NCBI RefSeq assembly: GCF_004785685.1
Contig: NZ_SRPF01000004.1
Span: forward strand, 302,729 to 366,728
Length of the DNA: 64,000 nt
Reading direction: 5' to 3'
Source: Marinobacter confluentis
GTDB lineage: Bacteria > Pseudomonadota > Gammaproteobacteria > Pseudomonadales > Oleiphilaceae
Shown here one piece after another: positions 54,811 through 61,761 of the stretch. A model generated the notes under the pieces. It saw nothing but the letters and a program-made list of their open reading frames with translations, was not told the origin of the DNA and ran no database searches. Each line of letters starts with the position of its first letter. Positions within the stretch are counted from its first letter, which is position 1. A program made the position numbers and the translations under genes.

Positions 54811-56266
54811 TGCCGGCAGTGAATCTGAGATAACCATCGTCAATCGGTCCGAACCGGAGGGATTTAACATCGGCTTTGTAGTTCTGGGTGACCCGCCAGG
54901 GATCATCCAGGCCCTGCCGCGGCAGGCGGTCGTCGGCGCGGCGGATATAGCCGGAATCCAGACCGCCCATAACCGTATCGTCAGCGCGCCGGCCATCGGG
55001 ATTTTGCGCCACACACACCTGCTGGCCAGTGGCCTCCATGTGATTCAGCACCCGGCACAGGTATTCGGCAGCAATATCAACTTTCAGGGTCCAGGACAGG
55101 TTGGTATAGCCGAAGACCATCCCCGCGTTGGGCACACCTTCGATCATCACGTTCTTGTATACCACCTTGTTCCGCAATATCACCGGCTCGCCGTCAACAA
55201 TCAGCTCGGCGCCACCCAGCATCTGGATATCCAGCCCGGTTGCCGGAATGATGATATCGGCGTCTAGCTGCTGCCCTGACTTCAGGCGGATGCCGGTTTC
55301 GGTGAATCGTTCGATATGATCCGTCGCCATGGACACAGAGCCCTCGCGAATACACCGGAACAGATCCCCGTCCTTCACCACACACAAGCGTTGATCCCAA
55401 GGGTTATAGCTGGGCGTGAAATGCCGCATGTCGGCCTTGTTACCCAGCTGTTTCTCAACAGTCTTCAGCATCCAGCGCCGCATCATCTGCGGGCGCTTGC
55501 GTGACAGGTTAAACAGCAGCCGGGCTATGGTAACGTTGCGGGCGCGAATCAGCCGATACGCCAGTTTTGACGGCAGCGTACGCTGCAGGAATCGGGCAAT
55601 ACGATCATCCGACGGCAACGGCATCAGATAAGTGGGCGAACGCTGAAGCATGGTCACATGGCTGGCCTGCTCAGCCATTTTGGGCACCAGTGTAACCGCC
55701 GTAGCGCCACTGCCGATCACAACCACCTGCTTGCCTTTGTAGTCGAGGTGCTCGGGCCAGTGCTGGGGATGAACCACCTGACCTTTAAACACCTCCTCGC
55801 CCGGAAAATCCGGTTTATAGCCAGCGTCATAGTTGTAGTAGCCGGTGCAGCCAATCAGGAAATTCGCCGTAAAGGTAAGCGGTTCACCCGTGGCTTCACG
55901 CTCGGCCGTAATCCTCCAGCAGGCGTTTTCGCTGGACCATTCCGCGTGTTTCAGGGCCAGGCCAAAGCGGATATGCGACGTCACATCGTATTCTTCTGCG
56001 GTGTCTGCCAGATAGCGCTTGATGGAGGGGCCATCCGCCAGCACCTTGCCCCCGGTCCAGGGGCGAAAGCTGAAACCGAAGGTGTACATATCCGAATCCG
56101 AACGGATTCCGGGATACCGGAAGAGATCCCAGGTGCCGCCGAGGGAATCACGGCGCTCGAGAATGGTAAAACTCTTGCCAGGACAATCCCGCCGAAGATG
56201 ACAGGCCATGCCGATGCCGGATACACCGGCACCAACAATCAGAACGTCTGTGTGTTGCTCAATCAT
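54755..56266 (-). CDS. Flavin-containing Baeyer-Villiger-type monooxygenase
   Basis: 503 residues. FAD-binding GAGVSGIG near the start, NADP-binding GSGATAVT near residue 185, and FKGQVVHPQHWPE matching FxGxxxHxxxWP of Baeyer-Villiger monooxygenases. It oxidises a ketone or related substrate using NADPH and O2. The gene is read from the alternative oxidase 8 bases upstream, so they are probably one transcript. Its last 56 bases overlap the GluR0-like gene on the other strand, giving a C-terminus (SRPGISAGWSASSQPQ) that is probably not conserved. Confidence 0.9.
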   Translation of the reverse strand: MIEQHTDVLIVGAGVSGIGMACHLRRDCPGKSFTILERRDSLGGTWDLFRYPGIRSDSDMYTFGFSFRPWTGGKVLADGPSIKRYLADTAEEYDVTSHIRFGLALKHAEWSSENACWRITAEREATGEPLTFTANFLIGCTGYYNYDAGYKPDFPGEEVFKGQVVHPQHWPEHLDYKGKQVVVIGSGATAVTLVPKMAEQASHVTMLQRSPTYLMPLPSDDRIARFLQRTLPSKLAYRLIRARNVTIARLLFNLSRKRPQMMRRWMLKTVEKQLGNKADMRHFTPSYNPWDQRLCVVKDGDLFRCIREGSVSMATDHIERFTETGIRLKSGQQLDADIIIPATGLDIQMLGGAELIVDGEPVILRNKVVYKNVMIEGVPNAGMVFGYTNLSWTLKVDIAAEYLCRVLNHMEATGQQVCVAQNPDGRRADDTVMGGLDSGYIRRADDRLPRQGLDDPWRVTQNYKADVKSLRFGPIDDGYLRFTAGISSRPGISAGWSASSQPQ

Positions 56267-56274
56267 GGTGGGTG

Positions 56275-56901
56275 TCAGTCGGTTTTCAGCTTTGCTGCAA
56301 ATTCGTGGTTCACGTCCCGGTGTTTGGCCTCATCGGCCCGAACCGCAACAATCACCTCTCTCAATCTCGCATCCTGCGGCAACTGCCAGTAATCAATCGC
56401 AATCTGTGGCGCCGGCACATTTTCATATTTCCCGCTGTCCACACCTTCAAGGTATTCGGTGTAGCTATAGACAGCCTCTTCTTCCAGATACCCCACGATA
56501 CGATGCGCAGTTTTGCTGGACAGCAGATAGAGCAGGAAAAACCCATTGTAGAAAATACCCTGGGCAATAATGATCAGCATCCGCTCAAAAGCAGTTGGCT
56601 GGGCAATCTGAATGAACGTCAGCAGGTGCATGCGCTCGTTTTCAGCCTCATCCAGCAGGGTGTGTATCCAGCCGTCATCATCTTTCATTCGGCGCAGCGA
56701 ACTCAGGTGCTGAATATTGCCTGCCACCATCCCCGGTACAGCGGCTACCGTTTCCAGAACCACTGCCCGGTGACCATAGCGCCCGGCAAAAAACTTATCT
56801 GCGAAAAACCGCATAAAACGCACAAGGCGATAAGCAAACCGATCTGAAAAATCCCGCGGCGAAAAATGGGTGCGTTCCACCTCTTTGACTGATGTATTCA
56901 T
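56275..56901 (-). CDS. aox: Alternative oxidase (cyanide-resistant quinol oxidase)
   Basis: 208 residues from ATG 56901 (GGGAGTAACG upstream). Di-iron ligand motifs of AOX are all present: LETVAAVPGM, NERMHLLTF, LEEEAVYSY and RADEAKHRDVNHE, with the two membrane-associated helices between. It passes electrons from quinol directly to O2 without pumping protons; in marine bacteria such as Vibrio fischeri it helps under nitric oxide. Short for AOX, typical of bacteria. Operonic with the monooxygenase. A longer frame to 56985 lacks conservation. It lies directly beyond the integron array. Confidence 0.93.
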   Translation of the reverse strand: MNTSVKEVERTHFSPRDFSDRFAYRLVRFMRFFADKFFAGRYGHRAVVLETVAAVPGMVAGNIQHLSSLRRMKDDDGWIHTLLDEAENERMHLLTFIQIAQPTAFERMLIIIAQGIFYNGFFLLYLLSSKTAHRIVGYLEEEAVYSYTEYLEGVDSGKYENVPAPQIAIDYWQLPQDARLREVIVAVRADEAKHRDVNHEFAAKLKTD

Positions 56902-56962
56902 CGTTACTCCCGCGGCCAAAGTGACAGCCGCCCAGAACCAATAGACACGCTGCCAACCATCC

Positions 56963-57181
56963 CTAACTCGCCAGCTTCTCGACATACGAACCAGTCAGTA
57001 TAGCTTCGATTTGCAACGGTGCCCGGTTTTGGGGCCTGCAGGGAAACGCTAGCGGATTGCTGCTCCAACATTTCTGGCGTTGCATCTCCTGGTAAGGAAG
57101 GGAGGCTCCAGACAACTCCAGGAAGCTGAAAACGGCTCCTAAAAGCCCAATCACAGTGAAAATAAAGCTCCCTATTCGCAT
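56963..57181 (-). CDS. Small hypothetical protein of the terminal cassette
   Basis: About 72 residues starting MRIGSFIFTVIGLLGAVFSF, one membrane helix, then a polar region (QRQKCWSSNPLAFPCRP). It begins just past the 57195-57256 attC in the cassette reading direction, but there is no attC after its stop; the next gene is aox, 61 bases on. Thus it is a last cassette that has lost its own recombination site. No family recognised. Confidence 0.55.
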   Translation of the reverse strand: MRIGSFIFTVIGLLGAVFSFLELSGASLPYQEMQRQKCWSSNPLAFPCRPQNRAPLQIEAILTGSYVEKLAS

Positions 57182-57194
57182 ACTATTCCTGCAA

Positions 57195-57256
57195 TTAACG
57201 CTGAGCACAGCGGCGTCCGGCGGCCGCAGGCCCCGTACTGATGCGTCTTGTTATGG
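57195..57256 (-). repeat. attC site 1
   Basis: TAACGCTGAGCACAGCGGCG begins it and CTTGTTATG ends it, with GCGTCCGGCGGCCGCAGGCC in the centre. Same subfamily as the site at 63540. The TTA at 57251-57253 is also the stop codon (TAA) of the acetyltransferase. Confidence 0.9.
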
Positions 57257-57670
57257 CTTGATAGCGCCATAGTAAAACTCATACGGTCCATCTTTGCGAA
57301 ATCCCATGCGCTTGTAGAACTCAGCTGCACCGGAAGCCTTGTGGGCGACCAGCCACGTGCCACCACTCATGCTTTGTACCAACGTTCGAGCAACGCCCTT
57401 TTTTCTGCTCGGCTCAGCAACAAATAGCTCTTGGATGCATGTGAGCTGGCCCGAATGCCACGGGTAGGAAAAAGAAAAAATTGCCCCGGTTATCTCGTTG
57501 TTTTCTTCAGAGACAAAACAACCCTCGGGGTCGATTTCCCAAAACCGATGCAAATAAGCAGAAGCATTGGCCAATTCCCAGGATTCGTTATATGGCGGGG
57601 CTGAATAGGCCTGACAGAAGATCTGTGCAGCTTGCTCGATATCTTCTGCTTCACAGCTCCTTATTCGCAT
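57251..57670 (-). CDS. GNAT-family N-acetyltransferase (cassette)
   Basis: 139 residues. GNAT fold using acetyl-CoA: EELFVAEPSRKKGVARTLVQSM is the motif A with the acetyl-CoA-binding segment RKKGVA, and AAEFYKRMGFRKDGPYEFYYGAI the C-terminal motif B. EAEDIEQAAQIFCQAYSAPPYNESW at the N-terminus is typical of aminoglycoside-like acetyltransferases in cassettes, but no target can be named. The stop codon is supplied by the attC inverse core. Confidence 0.9.
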   Translation of the reverse strand: MRIRSCEAEDIEQAAQIFCQAYSAPPYNESWELANASAYLHRFWEIDPEGCFVSEENNEITGAIFSFSYPWHSGQLTCIQELFVAEPSRKKGVARTLVQSMSGGTWLVAHKASGAAEFYKRMGFRKDGPYEFYYGAIKP

Positions 57671-57691
57671 GTTGCTCCTTCCTTAGATACC

Positions 57692-57774
57692 CATAACGCC
57701 AACAGCACGCGCGGCTGCGGAATGACGGCGAAGCCGCAATGGAGTAGGCGTCGCCGTGACTGTGTTGGTTATAT
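57692..57774 (-). repeat. attC site 2
   Basis: ATAACGCCAACAGCACG and CGTGACTGTGTTGGTTAT form imperfect outer arms, with GCGGCTGCGG and GCGAAGCCGC inside. The TTA at 57769-57771 is the stop codon of the second acetyltransferase. Confidence 0.88.
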
Positions 57775-58209
57775 GCTTTCTCGGCCCCCTGCGGGATCAT
57801 AGATTTCCATAAACCATTCTGGTGAGTTCAGAGCCGAGAAGCCCTTTTTCTTATAAAGTGCGTGGGCGTCTGTCGTTGCCAACATCCACCGCCTTAAGCC
57901 CTGTAGCTCAGGGTGCTCAAGAAAACAGCTCAGGAGCCATTTTGAAAGACCAACTCCACGCCATGCCTCAACGATAAAAACATCGTCCAGATACGCAAAA
58001 GTGGCTCGGTCGGTGATCGCCCGGCCAAATCCCACTTGCTCGTTTTCCTTGTACACACCGAGGCACAAGGACTGATCTATTGACCGAGCAACCGTCTCCC
58101 TAGGGACATCTTCTGCCCAAGGCATTGAGCGTAAAATCTCATGGACCAGATTTATATCCAGCTCTTCTCGGGCGTCCGAAACCCGAAATCCATCCTTGTA
58201 CCATTCCAT
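57769..58209 (-). CDS. GNAT-family N-acetyltransferase (cassette)
   Basis: 146 residues. YLDDVFIVEAWRGVGLSKWLLSCFLEH is the GNAT motif A (acetyl-CoA pyrophosphate loop WRGVGLS), and ATTDAHALYKKKGFSALNSPEWFMEIYDP the C-terminal block. Close to cassette-encoded acetyltransferases described as YhbS/PhnO-like; substrate unknown. Its stop codon comes from attC site 2. Confidence 0.9.
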   Translation of the reverse strand: MEWYKDGFRVSDAREELDINLVHEILRSMPWAEDVPRETVARSIDQSLCLGVYKENEQVGFGRAITDRATFAYLDDVFIVEAWRGVGLSKWLLSCFLEHPELQGLRRWMLATTDAHALYKKKGFSALNSPEWFMEIYDPAGGRESI

Positions 58210-58230
58210 AGTTCAGATCACCTGTAACCG

Positions 58231-58299
58231 AATATAACGCCAGCCATAAGGGGCGCCCAGTGGAGGGCCAAAGGCCCGGAACAACCTTCATGGCCTTGT
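58231..58299 (-). repeat. attC site 3, split by the IS110-family element
   Basis: The attC begins TAACGCCAGCCATAAGGGGCG and stops at CTTGT (58295-58299). The continuation TAGGCC lies at 59484 on the other side of the insertion sequence. Joined, the ends read CTTGTTAGGCC, a normal attC end. It belongs to the cassette gene at 59489-59953. Confidence 0.9.
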
Positions 58300-58500
58300 A
58301 TGGTTGAATTCTTCCTTGAAAGGGTAAAGTGAGGCCCAGGCTTTGGTGGCCGCCAAAGCTTTCCCTGTGAGATTTCGATAGCGCCTAGATCCTGTTTTCA
58401 GAGATCGTTAACAAGTAAGAAACTCACAGAGGACTCCAAGCCGAAACTCGGATAGTCAACTGGGCCTCGAGCCCGTATCACAAGGCAGAGTCAGCTTATT
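58300..58500 (+). ncRNA. Candidate bridge RNA region
   Basis: The 200-base noncoding end before the transposase. GCTTTGG-TGGCCG-CCAAAGC (58340-58359) has a loop containing TGGCC, identical to the target's left flank (58291-58295). TTAACAAG (58408-58415) is the complement of the attC core CTTGTTAA. ATAGTCA (58452-58458) equals the sequence at the element's right end (59472-59478). These are the kinds of target and donor guide expected in a bridge RNA; boundaries unknown. Confidence 0.5.
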
Positions 58501-59457
58501 ATGAATCCCCTCAATCACTCAAACGAAACCAACGTCGGTGTCGATGTCAGCAAGGCTAAACTCGATATCTGTATCCGCCCAAACAACGAGACATTCACAG
58601 TCGACAATTCCCCTGAGGGCATCCGAATTGCCCTCAAGAAACTGCGCCAGGTAAAGCCGGATCGCATCGTCTGTGAGGCCACAGGGCGTTTAGAGCTTGC
58701 CTTCATCAACGCATGCCGCAAAGCCGGATTCTCCTGCGTGATCTCCGATCCCGTTCGGATCAAAAAGTTTGCCGGCGTCTTGGGACAACGGGCAAAAACC
58801 GATTATCTGGATGCACAACTCATTGCTCAGTTTGCTGAGGTAATGCGCCCAGAACCCACTCCGAAAAAAGCCGAATCTCTGAACCGAATCAGTGATCTAC
58901 TCACCCGACGCAATCAACTGATTGATCTTAGGACCCAGGAAAAGAATCGAATGAAGATCATGCCGAAATTCCTCACTCATTCGATGAAAGCGGTGATAAA
59001 ACATCTCGATATGCACATCCAACGCATGGAAGTGTTGCTGGAACTCGAGATCGAAAAAGACGCCGATTACGACAAGAAAACCAAGATCATCAAGAGCGTT
59101 CCCGGTGTCGGAAACGTCGTTGCTCTGACGCTCCTCGCGGATCTTCCAGAGCTGGGAACCATGTCGAATAAACAGGCCGCATCTCTGGTCGGTGTAGCAC
59201 CCATTAGCCGCGAGAGCGGCACCTTCCGGGGCAAGCGATACATCCGAGGTGGGAGAGCTAAGGTGCGCACTGCAATGTTCATGGCCATGATGTCGGCCAT
59301 CCAGTGCAACTCCAAATTCAAGGCGCTTTACCAGCGTCTCGTCGACGCCGGAAAAGCCAAGCGTGCGGCCATCATTGCCTGTGTCAGAAAGATGGTTGTG
59401 GTGCTCAATTCGATGGTTAGAAGCGGAAAAACTTGGGACCCGAATTTGGCTATTTAA
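58501..59457 (+). CDS. IS110-family transposase (DEDD recombinase)
   Basis: 318 residues. The N-terminal DEDD RuvC-like domain starts VGVDVSKAKLDICI and has RIVCEATGRLE and KTDYLDAQLIAQFA; a coiled middle; the C-terminal transposase-20 domain has IIKSVPGVGNVVALTLLADLP, VGVAPISRESGTFRGKRYIRGG containing the serine nucleophile region (FRGKR, RGGRAKVR), and MVRSGKTWDP at the end. It cuts and inserts DNA guided by the bridge RNA. Length is normal and all motifs look intact, so the element may still be active. Confidence 0.93.
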   Translation: MNPLNHSNETNVGVDVSKAKLDICIRPNNETFTVDNSPEGIRIALKKLRQVKPDRIVCEATGRLELAFINACRKAGFSCVISDPVRIKKFAGVLGQRAKTDYLDAQLIAQFAEVMRPEPTPKKAESLNRISDLLTRRNQLIDLRTQEKNRMKIMPKFLTHSMKAVIKHLDMHIQRMEVLLELEIEKDADYDKKTKIIKSVPGVGNVVALTLLADLPELGTMSNKQAASLVGVAPISRESGTFRGKRYIRGGRAKVRTAMFMAMMSAIQCNSKFKALYQRLVDAGKAKRAAIIACVRKMVVVLNSMVRSGKTWDPNLAI

Positions 59458-59488
59458 CGTGGGTTGACGCCATAGTCACTTGTTAGGC

Positions 59489-59953
59489 CTATTTACTTTC
59501 ACCCGACTTCGCCTGAGCAATTCGACTTTTTGCAGCCGCCAGTGCACCTTCAGGCCACACGTCAACGGTACTACCCTCTTTCATGTATTCGTCAGTGAAT
59601 ATTTGGCTAAACCACACAGGATCATATTCACCAGATTCTGAAGTGAAGTGCTCACGATTGCGGTACCAAAGGTCAAGTATTGCAACGTCGATGGTATCGG
59701 ATAAGTGAAGGGTCTCCTTCACAACCGCTCTCCAATCGGATGCCTGGGTATCGAACACTCGCTGGATATTCATACTCTGAATTGATGCCGACTTATCTTC
59801 TGGCAAATACCCGATCACGTCTTGGATGTATGCCTCGAAGAAAATGTAGACCGGATTGGGCCCATATCTTGGATGATCCTGAATACTCATTCCCGCTCCC
59901 TGAACTAAATGAGAGACCAATAGGGCTGAAAAAAACACCAAAGCTTTGTTCAT
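59489..59953 (-). CDS. Secreted hypothetical protein (cassette)
   Basis: 154 residues from ATG 59953. Signal peptide (MNKALVFFSALLVSHLVQGA) then a soluble domain with HPRYGPNPVYIFFEAYIQDVIGYLP, and FTDEYMKEGSTVDVWPEGALAAAKSRI at the end. Predicted periplasmic. An upstream in-frame start at 59977 lies in an attC and was rejected. Its own attC (site 3) is split by the IS. No family recognised. Confidence 0.7.
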   Translation of the reverse strand: MNKALVFFSALLVSHLVQGAGMSIQDHPRYGPNPVYIFFEAYIQDVIGYLPEDKSASIQSMNIQRVFDTQASDWRAVVKETLHLSDTIDVAILDLWYRNREHFTSESGEYDPVWFSQIFTDEYMKEGSTVDVWPEGALAAAKSRIAQAKSGESK

Positions 59954-59960
59954 CGACCTG

Positions 59961-60037
59961 CCTAACGCCCGGCTCACGCGCCGGCTTGGAGCCGCGAAGC
60001 GGCGGAAAATCGGTCGCTGTGCAGCCGATTGTTAAAT
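59961..60037 (-). repeat. attC site 4
   Basis: CTAACGCCCGGCTCACGCGCC to GCAGCCGATTGTTAAAT with internal GCCGCGAAGCGGCGG. The GTTA at its right end also forms part of a -35 box for the YefM-YoeB operon. Confidence 0.85.
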
Positions 60038-60082
60038 CTTTTGGCGTACGGTATCCTGACCATGGTCAACATCCTGTACAGG
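60029..60082 (+). promoter_or_regulatory. yefM-yoeB promoter and operator
   Basis: TTGTTA (60029-60034) and TATCCT (60052-60057) are spaced by 17 bases. CCTGTACAGG (60073-60082) contains TGTACA, the core hexamer known from the E. coli yefM operator, and overlaps the ribosome site. The -35 box is built from attC site 4. Confidence 0.7.
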
Positions 60083-60091
60083 AGTAACCTT

Positions 60092-60343
60092 ATGGATGCC
60101 ATTAGCTACACAGCCGCTAGAACCAATCTAGCAAAAACCATGGAGCAGGTCTGCGAAGACCATTCTCCCGTGATCATCACCCGGAGCAAATCGCAGTCCG
60201 TGGTCATGATCTCTCTTGAGGACTATGAGGCATTGCAGGAGACCGCATACCTCCTGCGCGCACCAAAAAACGCACGGCGTTTGCTGGAATCCGTTGCCGA
60301 GCTGGAGCAAGGCGGTGGTCAAGAAAAGGAACTTCTTGAATGA
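60092..60343 (+). CDS. yefM: Antitoxin of the Phd/YefM family
   Basis: 83 residues from ATG 60092 with AGGAG 8-12 bases before. MDAISYTAARTNLAKTMEQVCEDHSPVIITR is the Phd/YefM N-terminal DNA-binding fold; SVVMISLEDYEALQETAYLLR continues it; the C-terminal part that neutralises the toxin is LLESVAELEQGGGQEKELLE. It represses the promoter and inactivates YoeB. Opposite orientation to the array, with its own promoter. A longer frame to 60029 enters attC and was rejected. Confidence 0.93.
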   Translation: MDAISYTAARTNLAKTMEQVCEDHSPVIITRSKSQSVVMISLEDYEALQETAYLLRAPKNARRLLESVAELEQGGGQEKELLE

Positions 60344-60594
60344 AACTCATCTTCTCCGAGAACGCCTGGGAAGACTATCTGTACTGGCAGAGAACCGACA
60401 AAAAAATCCTGAATCGCATCAACAGGCTTATCAAGGAGACCAAACGAGAACCGTTCGAGGGTGTCGGCAAACCGGAACCCCTCAAACACAGTCTCGCTGG
60501 TTACTGGTCCCGCCGAATTAACGAAGAACACCGCATCGTTTACAAGGTCACGGATGACGCTTTGCTTATAGCACAGCTCCGTTATCACTACTGA
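60340..60594 (+). CDS. yoeB: YoeB-type mRNA-cleaving toxin
   Basis: 84 residues overlapping the antitoxin by ATGA. Ribosome-dependent RNase of the RelE superfamily: LIFSENAWEDYLYWQRTDKKILNRINRLIKE at the start, EPFEGVGKPEPLKHSLAGYWSRRINEEHRIVYKV in the middle, and the terminal AQLRYHY with His-Tyr active-site residues. Length normal. In integron arrays such modules protect against cassette loss. Confidence 0.95.
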   Translation: MKLIFSENAWEDYLYWQRTDKKILNRINRLIKETKREPFEGVGKPEPLKHSLAGYWSRRINEEHRIVYKVTDDALLIAQLRYHY

Positions 60595-60660
60595 TTTAAC
60601 GCGAAGCTAAGCGGCGTCCTAAAAAGGGCGTCCGGTGGCGGCGCCAGTTTCGCGCCCGCC
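60595..60660 (-). repeat. Decayed attC site 5
   Basis: TTAACGCGAAGCTAAGCGGCGTCC to CGTCCGGTGGCGG matches other sites, but the right half and its GTTA are missing; the DUF2834-like gene runs through instead. Possibly unable to recombine. Confidence 0.7.
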
Positions 60661-60948
60661 ACGCAGTACCAAATATAGCAGCGGGCCTGCCGATACAAAT
60701 ACCGCTGTCAGAATGAAAAACGGTAGGAGATAACCCAGCCCTTTGCCACGACCTTTTGCATCTTGGTACATCCATACACAAGCCATTGCGGCGAGAATAT
60801 AAAGATCAATGACAACCTGGGCGGTATCCGGGCTGGACATGAGCTCTACACCGAAAGCCAGAAGCGACTGCTCTGTGCCCGCCATAGCCCAAAAGGTGAA
60901 GCCCATGAAAAGGCCGAGAATGAGTAGGGGAAATACTGAAACTCTCAT
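60619..60948 (-). CDS. DUF2834-like small membrane protein (cassette)
   Basis: 109 residues from ATG 60948. Three hydrophobic helices: MRVSVFPLLILGLFMGFTFW, VVIDLYILAAMACVWMYQDAK and YLLPFFILTAVFVSAGPLLYLVL. Pattern and length fit DUF2834. The last residues (GGRETGAATGRPF) are encoded by attC sequence. An upstream in-frame start at 61002 enters attC and was rejected. Function unknown. Confidence 0.72.
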   Translation of the reverse strand: MRVSVFPLLILGLFMGFTFWAMAGTEQSLLAFGVELMSSPDTAQVVIDLYILAAMACVWMYQDAKGRGKGLGYLLPFFILTAVFVSAGPLLYLVLRGGRETGAATGRPF

Positions 60949-60976
60949 GATCTTCCTTGATTGAGGCCTAAGAAAT

Positions 60977-61052
60977 ATAACGCCCGCCATCACCGGTGAC
61001 AAAACCGCAGCGAAGCGAAGGGTTTGGCATCCGGTGCATGGCCTGGTTACAC
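60977..61052 (-). repeat. attC site 6
   Basis: ATAACGCCCGCCATCACCGG to CCGGTGCATGGCCTGGTTACA, with CGCAGCGAAGCGAAGGGTTTG in the centre. It follows the HigBA cassette in the reading direction. Confidence 0.85.
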
Positions 61053-61062
61053 CTCACTTTGG

Positions 61063-61350
61063 TCAGTGAAGCTTATTGAAAACTTCCGGGTGTTGCTCAG
61101 CAATGCGCAGAAGCGCAACCGCAGGCCCCTGAGGCTCACGCCGACCCTGTTCCCAATCCTGAAGGGTTCGCACACTCACGCCCATAAGACCGGCAAAGGC
61201 AGATTGCGACATGTTCAACTTCAGCCTGATCACTTTGGGCGGTGAGGGCTCTGATAGCTCTTGGGTTCGTAACGCCAATTTGCCCTTCTTGAACTGCTTG
61301 ATTTCATTGATGCCATCAAGAATTTCTGCCCCAAGGTTCCTGTCACCCAT
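61063..61350 (-). CDS. higA: HigA-type helix-turn-helix antitoxin
   Basis: 95 residues. LNMSQSAFAGLMGVSVRTLQDWEQGRREPQGPA is an XRE helix-turn-helix, here near the C-terminus with a long N-terminal lead, as in HigA2/NadS-type antitoxins. Its start lies in the toxin's 3' end (8-base overlap), so toxin comes first. It inhibits the toxin and should repress the shared promoter at 61661-61689. Confidence 0.9.
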   Translation of the reverse strand: MGDRNLGAEILDGINEIKQFKKGKLALRTQELSEPSPPKVIRLKLNMSQSAFAGLMGVSVRTLQDWEQGRREPQGPAVALLRIAEQHPEVFNKLH

Positions 61351-61654
61351 TTTTGATTGCCTCCGCTATCTGCTTGAGCGTATGGCCAGGAATGCTGGCG
61401 CGCTCTGATTTACTGTACAGCGTGAGCATCCATATCTCGTGGTCAGACTTCTTCCAGTAGTAAATGGCTCTGATACCACCGCTCTTTCCCGAACCCGCTG
61501 GTGCCCATCGAACTTTACGAACGCCACCTGAGCCTTTGATTAGATCTCCGGCATCCGGCTTCTGCAAAAGGTAGGTTTGAAGCCCACGATATTCCTCGTC
61601 CGTGAGGTAATTCGGCAATAACTTGCTGAACGTCGAGGTTTCGATGAATAGCAT
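61343..61654 (-). CDS. higB: HigB/RelE-type toxin
   Basis: 103 residues. RelE-superfamily mRNA interferase: FSKLLPNYLTDEEYRGLQTYLLQKPDAGDLI, KVRWAPAGSGKSGGIRAIYYWK and MLTLYSKSERASI follow the HigB2/RelE-like pattern (GSGKRGGxRxIYY). The promoter -10 box ends 6 bases before its ATG, so the mRNA may be leaderless. Confidence 0.92.
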   Translation of the reverse strand: MLFIETSTFSKLLPNYLTDEEYRGLQTYLLQKPDAGDLIKGSGGVRKVRWAPAGSGKSGGIRAIYYWKKSDHEIWMLTLYSKSERASIPGHTLKQIAEAIKNG

Positions 61655-61660
61655 TGCAAA

Positions 61661-61689
61661 AATATACGGCGTTGCCGTACTAGCGTCAA
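61661..61689 (-). promoter_or_regulatory. higBA promoter with palindromic operator
   Basis: On the minus strand TTGACG (61684-61689) and TATATT (61661-61666) are 17 bases apart, an excellent sigma-70 promoter. TACGGC-AAC-GCCGTA (61665-61679) is a perfect palindrome in the spacer and touching the -10, a likely HigA operator. Confidence 0.8.
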
Positions 61690-61704
61690 GGCAAGATCAG
61701 TGAG

Positions 61705-61761
61705 GTGTAACGCTCCGCTAATGTGCGCCGCCTGCGGCGTCACCATTGAGCGGCTTGTTAG
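61705..61761 (-). repeat. attC site 7
   Basis: Short site: TGTAACGCTCCGCTAATG to CATTGAGCGGCTTGTTAGC with GCGCCGCCTGCGGCG as inner palindrome. The last residues of BrnA are encoded within it. Confidence 0.87.

Larger units (their letters stand above)
58300..59483 (+). mobile_element. IS110-family insertion sequence in an attC core
   Basis: About 1.18 kb, bounded by CTTGT on both sides (58295-58299 and 59479-59483), so one copy belongs to the element or is the duplicated core. No long terminal inverted repeats, as usual for IS110. Transposase gene in the middle, about 200 bases noncoding before and 22 bases after. IS110/IS1111 relatives that target attC sites are known (IS1111-attC group). 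Confidence 0.88.

Noticed and set aside
59484..59490. Terminal inverted repeats for the IS110-family element
   Set aside because: The two ends share only a few bases (TATGG); IS110 elements generally lack clear terminal repeats, so none are claimed.
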